Part shown: one piece after another, positions 16,578 to 24,861 of the stretch
Layout of the letters: the number at the start of each line of letters is the position of its first letter
Numbering within the stretch: position 1 is the first letter of the stretch
NCBI RefSeq assembly: GCF_004834005.1
Contig: NZ_STFF01000002.1
Span: forward strand, 248,001 to 312,000
Length of the DNA stretch: 64,000 nucleotides
Direction: 5' to 3'
Source of the DNA: Niastella caeni
GTDB taxonomy: Bacteria; Bacteroidota; Bacteroidia; Chitinophagales; Chitinophagaceae
The notes under the pieces: model-generated
What the model was told of the DNA's origin: nothing
The model's input: only the letters and a program-made list of their open reading frames with translations
The model's database searches: none
Made by a program: the position numbers and the translations under genes

Positions 16578-17894
16578 TTAACTTTCATCTTCCTCATTCC
16601 CATCCTCCATATCTTCCTTTATCTCATCCGAAGCGGTAACCAGTACCTTATCAATACGCTGGGCGTCCATATCGATGATCTCGAATTGAAAGCCTTTCCA
16701 TTCCATGGTATCGCCGATATGCGGAATACGTTCGAGCTGGTGCAGGATAAAACCTGCCAGGGTATCGAACTCCTGTTCTACTTCACTCATCCATTCGGCC
16801 CGGTAAAAATAGCTCAGGAAATTATAGAAAGGTATTTGTGCATCTACCAGGTAAGTACCGTCTTTACGTTTAATAATTTCATAGTAATCGTCATCCGGCT
16901 GAGGCATTTCGCCAACAATGGCCTGTAAAATGTCGTTCAGCGTGATCATGCCCTGCAGGCTGCCGTATTCATCAACGATAAAGCAGGAGGTTACCCGCTG
17001 TTGTTTAAAGCGTTCGAGTAGCCGGTAGGCCGTTATGTTTTCCGGTACGAACACGGCCGGTTTCATAATAGACTTGAATGCCGTAAAATCGTTGGTAACG
17101 TACAGGTCTTTTAAAGAAACATTCCCCTTGATATTGTCGAGGTCTTTATCGCAAATAGGATAAACCGAGTGCGGCTCGCGGATGATCTTATCGCGGATGG
17201 AATCTTCCGTATCGTTTAGGTCGAACCAGATAATATCGCTGCGGTGGGTCATTAAAGAAGTGATGTTACGATCGCTCAGGTGAAATACCCGCTCAATAAT
17301 TTCCTGTTCCACTTCTTCAATGGCGCCCTGTTCGGTACCTTCACTAATGATGGCTTTTATTTCTTCTTCCGTAACCGAATTGTCGCCTGTTGATCTTACA
17401 TTCAGGATCTTCAGGAACAGGTTACTGGTCTTGTTCAGCAGCCAAACAAAAGGGTGGGTGGCTCTGGAGAAATATAACACCGGCAACGCAACGAGGCGGG
17501 CAATTTTCTCCGCTTTTATCAGGCCGATCCGTTTGGGAATTAATTCTCCGAATACAATAGAAAGGAACGTAACGATAATAACAATGATGGAGGTGGCAAT
17601 TGTTTCGGCATAAGGCCTTACCACCTCAATTTTTTCAATTGAAGGTTGCAGGTATTTGCCAAAACGTTCACCTGAGTACACACCCGTAAGGATGGCAACC
17701 AGGGTAATACCAATTTGTGCTGCCGATAAAAACACTTCAGGGTTATTAGCTAAGTCTAACGCCCTGCGTGCTGTTTCATCACCTTTGTTGGCCAGGTGTT
17801 CTAACCTGGATTTGCGGGCCGATACCAAGGCTATTTCAGAGATTACAAATAAACCATTCAATAAAATCAACGCCAGTAATATAAATATTTCCAT
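16578..17894 (-). CDS. CNNM/CorC-type hemolysin-family transporter
   Basis: 438 residues. CNNM (DUF21) transmembrane domain about 1-190 with four helices and the conserved IVFGELIPKRIGL; two CBS domains about 205-330 (LMTHRSDIIWFDL, VTSCFIVDEYGSLQGMITL); CorC/HlyC-type C-terminal domain about 345-425 ending in an acidic tail. The family exports Mg2+ or related cations and is historically labelled hemolysin. PAP2 lies 20 nt upstream on the same strand, so the two form a transcription unit. Convergent to the DUF6702-like gene. Confidence 0.9.
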   Translation of the reverse strand: MEIFILLALILLNGLFVISEIALVSARKSRLEHLANKGDETARRALDLANNPEVFLSAAQIGITLVAILTGVYSGERFGKYLQPSIEKIEVVRPYAETIATSIIVIIVTFLSIVFGELIPKRIGLIKAEKIARLVALPVLYFSRATHPFVWLLNKTSNLFLKILNVRSTGDNSVTEEEIKAIISEGTEQGAIEEVEQEIIERVFHLSDRNITSLMTHRSDIIWFDLNDTEDSIRDKIIREPHSVYPICDKDLDNIKGNVSLKDLYVTNDFTAFKSIMKPAVFVPENITAYRLLERFKQQRVTSCFIVDEYGSLQGMITLNDILQAIVGEMPQPDDDYYEIIKRKDGTYLVDAQIPFYNFLSYFYRAEWMSEVEQEFDTLAGFILHQLERIPHIGDTMEWKGFQFEIIDMDAQRIDKVLVTASDEIKEDMEDGNEEDES

Positions 17895-17914
17895 TAGCCG
17901 GTTGGTTTGGTGAA

Positions 17915-18523
17915 CTAAGATACTGTAAGCATTCCTATTCGATTATGAAATAGTTTGCTTAAGCTAAAACCTATTCCGCAACCCAAGAGCGCTCCGCAAA
18001 ATACATCAAAAGGATAATGTACCCCTACATAAACCTGCGTATAGGCAATAATAAACGCCCAAACAAAAAAAACACTGGCCCATTTGCCCATAACAGGGCG
18101 CAATGTTGAAAAAAAGAACATGGCCTGGGCAAAGTGCGTAGTGGCATGGGAAGAAGTAAAACTGGAACTATGTGGACAATAATTGATAAAAAAGCGTAGT
18201 TGCGGGCCCATCACGTCGTCACCACAAGGCCGCATCCTGAATATGTTGGGCTTAATAAGCTGGCTGCTGATCAGGTCGCTCGCAGCGGCGCACAATACCA
18301 CACCCATAACCCACCACCAACCTTTTATGCCGAAATTGGTTGTTACAAATAACAGCAGGAACAGGTACAGCGGGTACCAGGTCATGGTTTCCCGCATGAA
18401 GGGTAATACCGTGTCTAAAAAGGTATTGCTCCAGTCCTGGTTAATATGGGTAATAAGCCAGGCGTCGAAGGGTTGAATATGCTGCCAAAATGTTAATAGG
18501 CAAAAGGGAGGATCAATAATCAT
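17915..18523 (-). CDS. PAP2-superfamily membrane phosphatase
   Basis: 202 residues, five or six helices. The three PAP2 motifs are present: K91-x6-R98-P99 (KPNIFRMRP), the SSH motif at 124-126 (SFTSSHATTH), and T162-Q163-x5-H169-x3-D173 (TQVYVGVHYPFD). In the canonical third motif the pair is SR, and the Arg binds phosphate; here it is Gln163, while nucleophile His169 is kept. Activity on undecaprenyl pyrophosphate or phosphatidic acid type lipids is plausible but unproven. Likely co-transcribed with the CNNM gene. Confidence 0.85.
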   Translation of the reverse strand: MIIDPPFCLLTFWQHIQPFDAWLITHINQDWSNTFLDTVLPFMRETMTWYPLYLFLLLFVTTNFGIKGWWWVMGVVLCAAASDLISSQLIKPNIFRMRPCGDDVMGPQLRFFINYCPHSSSFTSSHATTHFAQAMFFFSTLRPVMGKWASVFFVWAFIIAYTQVYVGVHYPFDVFCGALLGCGIGFSLSKLFHNRIGMLTVS

Positions 18524-18528
18524 ATTTG

Positions 18529-18536
18529 CAAAAATA
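18529..18536 (-). promoter_or_regulatory. TAnnTTTG -7 box for PAP2 (near-leaderless)
   Basis: Minus-strand TATTTTTG whose last base is 6 nt before the PAP2 ATG, so transcription would begin at or next to the start codon. On the plus strand CATATTTG (18521-18528, one mismatch) could serve the divergent LtaS-like gene, making this a compact two-way promoter. Confidence 0.55.
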
Positions 18537-18575
18537 AATACTATAATTTTAGGTCTTATTTGTTATTTATTACGT

Positions 18576-20549
18576 ATGGTGAAAATTCCTAAACTGATCC
18601 GGTGGTTATTGTGGACTGGCTTGATTTTCCTTGTGTTATTTACGCTCATGCGGTTGGGGTTGTTCATTTTATCTGACCAACAAAGTTATGGATTGAGCAC
18701 TTTGGGCGGTACTTTTTTCCTGGGTCTTCGCTACGATTTACGAATGATCTCTATAGTGCTGATACCCATGTTGATTCTGGGCAGCATTCCGGCCCTGCAC
18801 CCTTTTAGCAGTACGCGCGGCAAAAAGGTCTGGATGGCCATCTTGGGTGTGGTTACCCTGTTTGTGCTGTTTTTCTTTTCCGTTGACTTTGCCCATTACG
18901 CTTACCTGGAGCAGCGGCTGAATGCCAGCGTGCTGAATTACCTGCAGGATGCCCGTATTTCCATGAACATGGTATGGCAATCGTACCCCATTATACGCAT
19001 GGTGCTGGGCGTATTGCTGGTGGCGGTTTTATTGATATGGATATTACATCGCAGTCACCGGATGGTAAGCAAACAGCCGTTTACCGGAACAAGTCGTAGC
19101 CGGATAATTTCCTTCATTGTATTCTTTTTGGCCGGCGGGTTTTTCATTTTTGGCCGGTTTAATCAATACCCGTTGCGCTGGAGCGATGCTTTTGCACAGG
19201 GAAGCGACTATAAAGCGTACCTGGCGTTGAACCCGTTTGAAAGTTTTTTCAATACGCTCAAATTCAGGCACAGCACCTATGATGAAAAGAAGGTAAAGGA
19301 ACTGGCCCCGGTCATCGGAAGCTATTTCAACTTTACGCCTTCTGACAATCCCTTACTATTTACCCGAACAGGGGCTCCACACACCGGCGCTATTACTTCA
19401 AAACCCAATATTGTACTGGTCATTTGCGAATCGTTCAGTGCTTACAAAAGCTCTATGTTTGGCAACCCGCTGAAGACCACGCCATTTTTCGACAGTCTGT
19501 GCCGGCAGGGGATCTTCTTTGACCGTTGTTTTACCCCCACCTACGGAACCGCCCGGGGCGTGTGGGCAACCATCACCGGCATACCCGATGTAGAAATGCC
19601 CAAGACGGCCAGCCGTAACCCGGCTGCTGTAGACCAGCATACGATCATTAATGATTTTACCGGTTACGAAAAGTTCTATTTCCTTGGTGGCAGCACCAGT
19701 TGGGCGAATATTCGCGGGGTGCTTACCAATAATATAAACGGATTGCACCTATACGAGCAGGAAGATTTTAAGGCGCCGAAGATCGATGTATGGGGCATCA
19801 GTGATAAAAACCTGTTCCTGGAATCGAACAAGATCCTTGCCCAACAGCAAAAGCCATTTTTTGCCATTATTCAAACGGCTGACAACCACCGGCCTTATAC
19901 CATACCGGAAGAAGACCTTTCAGCATTTAAAAAGGTAGAAGCGCCGGCGGATTCTTTACGCAAATATGGGTTTGAATCATTGGCCGAAATGAATGCCTTC
20001 CGGTATACCGATTTTGGCTACCAGCAATTTATAGAGGCCGCACGGAAAGAAAAGTATTTCAACAACACCATTTTTGTATTTATCGGCGATCATGGCATAC
20101 CTGGTAACGCCGATGCCTTGTTCCCGCATTCGTGGACGGCCCAGCGGTTGACCAGCATGCATGTGCCGTTGTTATTTTATGCACCTGGTTTGTTGGCGCC
20201 ACAGCGCGTGCATACCATCAGTTCACAAACCGATGTGTTGCCTACCATTGCCGGCTTATGTGATATTAAATACACCAATAGCACCCTCGGCAAAGATCTG
20301 CTTGATTCAACCACCAAAGGGTTTGCTTTCATTTTTGACCCGGATTATAGTATGACCGGCGTGGTGAAAGGAGATTATTTATACCGCAAGCAGTTGGGAG
20401 CAAAGAAAGAGGAACTGGTATCGATCGTAAATAATGATGCCGTTCCTAACGATGCCGCACATGCTGCCATTGCGCATGAAATGCAGGTATTGACCGATGC
20501 GCTGTATGAAACGGCGAGGTTTATGTTACTTAATAATAAGAAGAAGTAA
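18576..20549 (+). CDS. LtaS/MdoB-like envelope phosphotransferase (sulfatase fold)
   Basis: 657 residues. Five N-terminal membrane helices (about 8-32, 45-72, 85-105, 138-158, 176-194), then an extracytoplasmic sulfatase-fold domain from about 275. Metal site residues: E285 in VICESFSAYK and candidate nucleophile T325 in YGTARGVWATITG, with D and H in FIGDHGIPG near 505. LTA-synthase family members move phosphoglycerol or phosphoethanolamine groups from lipids to envelope glycans. In a Gram-negative such as this the acceptor is uncertain. Divergent from PAP2, which fits a shared lipid-phosphate role (inference). Confidence 0.88.
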   Translation: MVKIPKLIRWLLWTGLIFLVLFTLMRLGLFILSDQQSYGLSTLGGTFFLGLRYDLRMISIVLIPMLILGSIPALHPFSSTRGKKVWMAILGVVTLFVLFFFSVDFAHYAYLEQRLNASVLNYLQDARISMNMVWQSYPIIRMVLGVLLVAVLLIWILHRSHRMVSKQPFTGTSRSRIISFIVFFLAGGFFIFGRFNQYPLRWSDAFAQGSDYKAYLALNPFESFFNTLKFRHSTYDEKKVKELAPVIGSYFNFTPSDNPLLFTRTGAPHTGAITSKPNIVLVICESFSAYKSSMFGNPLKTTPFFDSLCRQGIFFDRCFTPTYGTARGVWATITGIPDVEMPKTASRNPAAVDQHTIINDFTGYEKFYFLGGSTSWANIRGVLTNNINGLHLYEQEDFKAPKIDVWGISDKNLFLESNKILAQQQKPFFAIIQTADNHRPYTIPEEDLSAFKKVEAPADSLRKYGFESLAEMNAFRYTDFGYQQFIEAARKEKYFNNTIFVFIGDHGIPGNADALFPHSWTAQRLTSMHVPLLFYAPGLLAPQRVHTISSQTDVLPTIAGLCDIKYTNSTLGKDLLDSTTKGFAFIFDPDYSMTGVVKGDYLYRKQLGAKKEELVSIVNNDAVPNDAAHAAIAHEMQVLTDALYETARFMLLNNKKK

Positions 20550-20655
20550 TTTGAAAATTAATTAATTTGAAAATTTGAAAATGGCGAAAAGTTTGGGTGC
20601 TTTTTAATGAACGACCCTTATTTTCAAATTGGCACATTTTCAAATTTTCAAATTG
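20550..20655. repeat. Family I inverted repeat in a convergent junction
   Basis: Left arm 20550-20582 of TTTGAAAA octads, right arm 20619-20655 of TTTTCAAA octads, loop about 36 nt. It begins with the first base after one stop codon and its right arm includes the TGA stop and last codon of the opposing methyltransferase. Confidence 0.8.
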
Positions 20656-21394
20656 TCTTCTCTGCAATCATTATCATCCGGGGTGATTTTTTAGTATCGT
20701 AAGGGTTAAGTGAGTAATCCCCATACACTTCCTTTAGCTGCAGGTGATAATAGGCAAACATGTCATTGAAATCGCCCAGGGAGAACTTGGCTACTTTCTC
20801 TGTGTATTCCAGTGGCGCGTTCAGCGCATCGTCTTCCACTTCTATCTTTTTATAAAAATGGGTTTCATCGAACCATTTGGTAAGGTAGAAGGTAACGTCA
20901 TCGATCACCTTTTCCTGCTTGTGAACCAGGTGGTCTTCGGCATAATGCACGTTCAGGTAATCAATGACCAGGGTGCCGTTAGGCTTCAGCGCGTTGGCAA
21001 TGGTGCGAATGGCGTTGTAGTGTTCGCGTTCTGTTCTGAAATAGCCAAAGCTGGTAAAGAAGTTGAAGGCATAATCGAAATAATTTATCCAGAAGGGCAG
21101 CCGCATATCATGCTCAAAAAAATGCAGGTTACTATTTTCCAGCTTTTGGGCCATGGCTATGCTTGCTGGGGCCAGGTCAATACCCGTTACATCAAACCCA
21201 TTAGAAGCCAGCAACTTTGCATGCCGGCCCCGGCCGCAAGCTACGTCAATGAACTTTGCGGGTGAAGGGGGTTTCAGCTTGTTGAGCAACCTGTTTATAA
21301 AAGCAGATGCTTCCTTTTCGTCGTGTTCAAAATATAATTTATGGTAATAAGGGGAGTTGAACCACTCCTTAAACCAGTTGCTGCTGCTGAACAT
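20648..21394 (-). CDS. Class I SAM-dependent methyltransferase
   Basis: 248 residues from the ATG at 21394. An upstream ATG at 21433 would add 13 hydrophobic residues (MSYFLLLLKFQPF) not expected in a soluble enzyme. Motif I FIDVACGRGRHAKLLASNGF and following DVTGIDLAP bind SAM; the stretch FNFFTSFGYF and LVIDYLNV follow, as in the small methyltransferases near UbiE/YqeM types. Substrate unknown. The last codons are supplied by a family I repeat arm. Convergent with the LtaS-like gene. Confidence 0.82.
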   Translation of the reverse strand: MFSSSNWFKEWFNSPYYHKLYFEHDEKEASAFINRLLNKLKPPSPAKFIDVACGRGRHAKLLASNGFDVTGIDLAPASIAMAQKLENSNLHFFEHDMRLPFWINYFDYAFNFFTSFGYFRTEREHYNAIRTIANALKPNGTLVIDYLNVHYAEDHLVHKQEKVIDDVTFYLTKWFDETHFYKKIEVEDDALNAPLEYTEKVAKFSLGDFNDMFAYYHLQLKEVYGDYSLNPYDTKKSPRMIMIAEKTI

Positions 21395-21434
21395 GAATGG
21401 CTGAAATTTCAACAAAAGTAGGAAGTAAGACATT

Positions 21435-21607
21435 TAAAAATTTCGGGATTTCGGGATTTTACGATTTTGAGATTTATCTGGAAAGTTTGAAATTGGAGCA
21501 AAACCTTACATCCCGAAACCTGCCTGCTGTTTAGGCGGCATGCTGTCGCGTAGCGAACAAGGCCGGCTGGCCGGTCCCTAAATCTCTAAATCTCTAAATC
21601 AGCAATT
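21435..21607. repeat. Family A inverted repeat with nested GC-rich insert
   Basis: Left arm 21435-21476 (AAATTTCGGGATTTCGGGAT and on), right arm 21577-21607 (AAATCTCTAAATCTCTAAAT). The loop contains a different GC-rich block, 21519-21574, with CCTGCCTGCTG and GGCCGGCTGGCCGG, looking like one repeat inserted inside another. The rest of the spacer to 21741 shows no gene. Confidence 0.7.
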
Positions 21608-21741
21608 CATATTATTATTCTGTTTTCCACATCCTGAAACTCATATTTAAATTGTCTTTAATTTTCACTTATCTTCACCCCTCTGATTCCCGATCCTTTA
21701 AAATACCCGAAACTGGTAGCCCCTGCTAACGGCCAAACACT

Positions 21742-21749
21742 TATTTTTG
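21742..21749 (+). promoter_or_regulatory. TAnnTTTG -7 box for the phosphosugar mutase
   Basis: TATTTTTG, perfect -7 match, last base 28 nt before the GTG start, implying a leader of about 20 nt. Confidence 0.6.
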
Positions 21750-21776
21750 CAATTATTATAGTTAAACCCTGTTATT

Positions 21777-23156
21777 GTGGCATTGATTAAAAGTATATCA
21801 GGAATTCGTGGAACGATCGGAGGTAAAACCGGAGAAAATCTCACTCCCCTTGATGTGGTAAAATTTTCCGCCGCCTTTGGTAGTTGGTTGCTTGAGAAAA
21901 ATTCAGGCAATAAAATTGTTATCGGCCGGGATGGTCGCATCAGCGGAGCTATGGTGCAGCAATTGGTAGTTAATACGCTAACAGGGCTGGGCATAGACGT
22001 GGTTGACATTGGGCTTTCCACTACCCCAACCGTTGAAATGGCGGTGGTGTGGGAAAAAGCTGCGGGGGGTATTATTATTACCGCCAGCCACAACCCCAAA
22101 GAATGGAATGCATTAAAACTGTTGAATGAACACGGCGAATTCATCAGTGGTGAAGATGGCGCCCTGGTGTTGGAAAAAGCCCGGAAAGAAGATTTTAATT
22201 TTGTTACTGTAGATAAGTTGGGAACTTATTCAGTTAATGACACTTACTTACAAAAGCATATTGATACCGTTGTAAACTATCCGCTGGTAGATGTGGAAGG
22301 CATTCGCCAGAAGCAATACAAAGTGGTGGTTGATGTGGTGAATTCAACCGGTGCATTGGCCATTCCACCATTGCTTACCGCATTGGGCATTGAAGAAGTG
22401 ATCGTACTGAACGAAGAGATCACCGGTAAGTTTGCGCACAATCCCGAGCCATTACCTGAAAATTTGACCGCTTTAAGTGCGGCTGTACGCAAGCATAAAG
22501 CCGACCTGGGCATTGCGGTTGACCCGGATGTAGATCGCCTGTGTTTTGTTTGTGAAGATGGCAGCATGTTCGGCGAAGAATATACGCTGGTGGCGGTAGC
22601 TGATTACGTACTGAGCAAAAAAGTAGGTAATACGGTAAGTAATATGAGTAGCACCAAAGCCCTGAAAGAGGTTACCCTTAAACATGGCGGCGAGTATTAT
22701 CCTTCTGCTGTGGGCGAGGTGAATGTGGTTGATAAAATGAAACTGGTAAATGCTGTGATCGGTGGTGAAGGCAACGGCGGTATTATTGTTCCCGATCTGC
22801 ATTACGGCCGTGATGCGCTTATTGGTATTGGTTTATTCCTGAGCTCGCTCGCTACACATAAAAATGGTATCCGTTCATTCAGAACACGCTATCCTGATTA
22901 TTTTATCTCAAAAAATAAAATAGAGCTGCAGAACGGTATCGACGTAAAAGAGATCTTCGAGAAGATAAAAACAAAGTATAAGAACCAACCGGTAAATACG
23001 GAGGATGGTTTGAAGATCGAGTTCGATAGTGACTGGGTTCACTTACGTACTTCCAATACAGAACCCATCATTCGCATCTATGCTGAAAGCAGTTTTGAAA
23101 CAACGGCCAATAATATTGCCCTGCGTTTGATGCATGACATTAAGGAATTCATGTAA
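21777..23156 (+). CDS. glmM: Phosphoglucosamine mutase / phosphomannomutase
   Basis: 459 residues from a GTG codon; translation as MALIKSISGIRGTIGG fits the family N-terminus and no ATG lies between it and the promoter. Alpha-D-phosphohexomutase domains in order: catalytic serine in IIITASHNPKEWNALK (about residues 97-105), metal loop DPDVDRLCF (about 249-254), sugar-binding GEGNGGIIVP, and C-terminal phosphate loop RTSNTEPIIRIYAE. The enzyme isomerises glucosamine-6-P to glucosamine-1-P for peptidoglycan and LPS precursors. GlmM versus a general phosphomannomutase cannot be settled by sequence reading alone; the symbol is tentative. Confidence 0.85.
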   Translation: MALIKSISGIRGTIGGKTGENLTPLDVVKFSAAFGSWLLEKNSGNKIVIGRDGRISGAMVQQLVVNTLTGLGIDVVDIGLSTTPTVEMAVVWEKAAGGIIITASHNPKEWNALKLLNEHGEFISGEDGALVLEKARKEDFNFVTVDKLGTYSVNDTYLQKHIDTVVNYPLVDVEGIRQKQYKVVVDVVNSTGALAIPPLLTALGIEEVIVLNEEITGKFAHNPEPLPENLTALSAAVRKHKADLGIAVDPDVDRLCFVCEDGSMFGEEYTLVAVADYVLSKKVGNTVSNMSSTKALKEVTLKHGGEYYPSAVGEVNVVDKMKLVNAVIGGEGNGGIIVPDLHYGRDALIGIGLFLSSLATHKNGIRSFRTRYPDYFISKNKIELQNGIDVKEIFEKIKTKYKNQPVNTEDGLKIEFDSDWVHLRTSNTEPIIRIYAESSFETTANNIALRLMHDIKEFM

Positions 23157-23232
23157 ACGCCCTGAGCGTAGTCGAAGGGGGGATGCAAGCACGCTGAGCG
23201 TCCTGAGCGGAGTCGAAGGATCGAAGCGTGCA
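23157..23232. repeat. REP-like CCTGAGCGnAGTCGAAGG elements
   Basis: Two copies (CCTGAGCGTAGTCGAAGG and CCTGAGCGGAGTCGAAGG) with GCACGCTGAGCG between and an ATCGAAGCGTGC partner that can pair with it. The first lies 4 nt after the mutase stop. A third copy lies inside the EamA transporter gene. Confidence 0.75.
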
Positions 23233-23423
23233 AATAGTGAAAAAGTCGAGTATTTTACTGGTGTAATAGCCGGTATATATAATGCAAAAAACAGCGCCTT
23301 CTTTTGAATAAAATCAGATGAATACCGCAAATTTTTAAACATTTAGCTACTTATCCGTGTTTTTGATGCTATGTATGTAATTCAATGACATGTAAATTTC
23401 TTTTCAAATATTTTTTTCAATTT

Positions 23424-23450
23424 TGCTCCGCTTTTAGCGGAGTTTTTTAT
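23424..23450 (+). terminator. Orphan intrinsic terminator
   Basis: CTCCGC-TTTTA-GCGGAG followed by TTTTTT. It lies 270 nt after the nearest upstream stop codon and about 90 nt before the cysteine desulfurase start, so it either ends an unseen small transcript or attenuates the downstream gene. Confidence 0.75.
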
Positions 23451-23454
23451 TTAG

Positions 23455-23519
23455 GCCTCTCCCTAACCCAGGCCCCCTCCAACTCCCCCGGTGGGGGAGC
23501 GAAAAGCAGTGAGGGGGGA
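23455..23519. repeat. C/G-rich hairpin repeat
   Basis: CTCCCCCGGTGGGGGAG palindrome within CCCTCCAACT and GTGAGGGGGG flanks. Repeats of this wording are common between genes in Bacteroidota. It ends 17 nt before the cysteine desulfurase ATG. Confidence 0.65.
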
Positions 23520-23535
23520 ACTTAAAATATTTTTC

Positions 23536-24675
23536 ATGTCAAACCAGCCTGATCGTATTTATTTTGATAATGCAGCAACCACGGCGCTCGACCCCCATGT
23601 GCTGGAGGCGATGATGCCTTATTTTACCGATAAGTTTGGTAATCCTTCTTCTATTTACTCTTATGGAAGGGAAAGCCGGCTGGCCATTGAGAATGCCCGT
23701 AAAACCGTAGCAAAAATTTTGAATGCGCACCCCGCAGAGATCTTTTTCACTTCGGGTGGTACAGAAAGTTCCAATACCGCCATCAGCGCGGCTATACGCG
23801 ACCTGGGTTGCAGGCATATTATTACTTCGCCCATCGAGCACCATGCAACCTCTCATACGGTAGACCATTTATATCACCATGGCGAAGCGGCGTTGAGTTT
23901 TGTAAAGCTGCTGCCGAATGGCCATATTGATATGGAAGACCTGGAGCATTTGCTGGCCAATAGCCACGAAAAAACGCTGGTTACCCTCATGCATGCCAAT
24001 AACGAAATTGGTAATATGCTCGATATACATGCCGTAGGTAACCTGTGCAAGATGTATGGCGCTATTTTTCATAGCGACACCGTGCAAACCGTAGGGCATT
24101 TCCCCTTCGACCTGCGTAATACGCCTGTGCATTTTATCACCGGCGCCGGTCACAAGTTCCACGGGCCAAAAGGCGTGGGCATGTTATATATTAATGAAAA
24201 CGTAAAGATAAAACCATACATCCACGGCGGATCGCAGGAACGCAATATGCGGGCCGGTACCGAAAACCTGTATGGAATTGTAGGGTTTGCGAAAGCGCTT
24301 GAACTGGCTACTGAACAGTATGAAACACAAAGCAGCTATATCAGGGAGTTGAAAATATATATGATGGAACAGGTAAAAAAGCAGGTTCGCCATGTTTCCT
24401 TCAATGGCGATCCGCTCGGTTGCAGCCTGTACACCGTGCTGAGTGTTTCGTTCCCTAAAACCGAGAAATCGGAAATGATCCTTTTTAACCTGGATATGAA
24501 TAATATTTGCGCCAGCGGCGGCAGCGCCTGCACCAGCGGGGCCGACCAGGGGTCGCATGTTATTCGCGCCATCAATAATAACCCCAACCAGGTAACGGTT
24601 CGTTTTTCATTCAGTAAGCATAATACCAAAGAAGAAATTGATTTTGTGGTGGAGAAGCTGAAAGAGATGATATAA
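23536..24675 (+). CDS. Cysteine desulfurase (IscS/NifS family)
   Basis: 379 residues from the ATG at 23536; an upstream frame reaching 23491 reads through a repeat and is rejected. Fold-type I PLP enzyme: IYFDNAATTALDPHV at the N-terminus, THVDHLYHHG-like cofactor region HHATSHTVDHLYHH, PLP lysine in GAGHKFHGPKGVGMLY (about residue 205), and catalytic cysteine loop in CASGGSACTSGADQGS (about 325-330). It moves sulfur from cysteine to Fe-S clusters or tRNA thiolation. No iscU or suf genes adjoin, so which pathway it serves is open. Confidence 0.93.
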   Translation: MSNQPDRIYFDNAATTALDPHVLEAMMPYFTDKFGNPSSIYSYGRESRLAIENARKTVAKILNAHPAEIFFTSGGTESSNTAISAAIRDLGCRHIITSPIEHHATSHTVDHLYHHGEAALSFVKLLPNGHIDMEDLEHLLANSHEKTLVTLMHANNEIGNMLDIHAVGNLCKMYGAIFHSDTVQTVGHFPFDLRNTPVHFITGAGHKFHGPKGVGMLYINENVKIKPYIHGGSQERNMRAGTENLYGIVGFAKALELATEQYETQSSYIRELKIYMMEQVKKQVRHVSFNGDPLGCSLYTVLSVSFPKTEKSEMILFNLDMNNICASGGSACTSGADQGSHVIRAINNNPNQVTVRFSFSKHNTKEEIDFVVEKLKEMI

Positions 24676-24710
24676 GAAAGAAGTTTGTTATTGCTCACAA
24701 ATAAGAATGG

Positions 24711-24742
24711 GCGGGTCACTTTAAGGTGGCTCGCTTTTTTTT
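24711..24742 (+). terminator. Intrinsic terminator after cysteine desulfurase
   Basis: GCGGGTCAC / GTGGCTCGC stem (two G-U pairs) followed by eight T. Confidence 0.85.
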
Positions 24743-24861
24743 GGTTTGATGGCTTAATGGTTCGATGGTTAGATTGTTTGATGGCTAGGAAGTTTTAAAT
24801 TCCGGAAGTAATTTTAGATTGCAGACCTCATAACAATCAAACCATCAAGCAATCAAACAAT
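24743..24861. repeat. Family C inverted repeat before gntK
   Basis: Left arm 24743-24787 of GATGGCTT/AATGGTTC/GATGGTTA octads, right arm 24831-24861 of CAATCAAACCATCAAGCAAT words. The right arm runs into the gluconokinase start: the ATG is part of AAACAATGAG. Confidence 0.8.

Noticed and set aside
16578..17894. True hemolysin (pore-forming toxin)
   Set aside because: The CNNM-CBS-CorC architecture is that of a cation transporter; the hemolysin name is historical.
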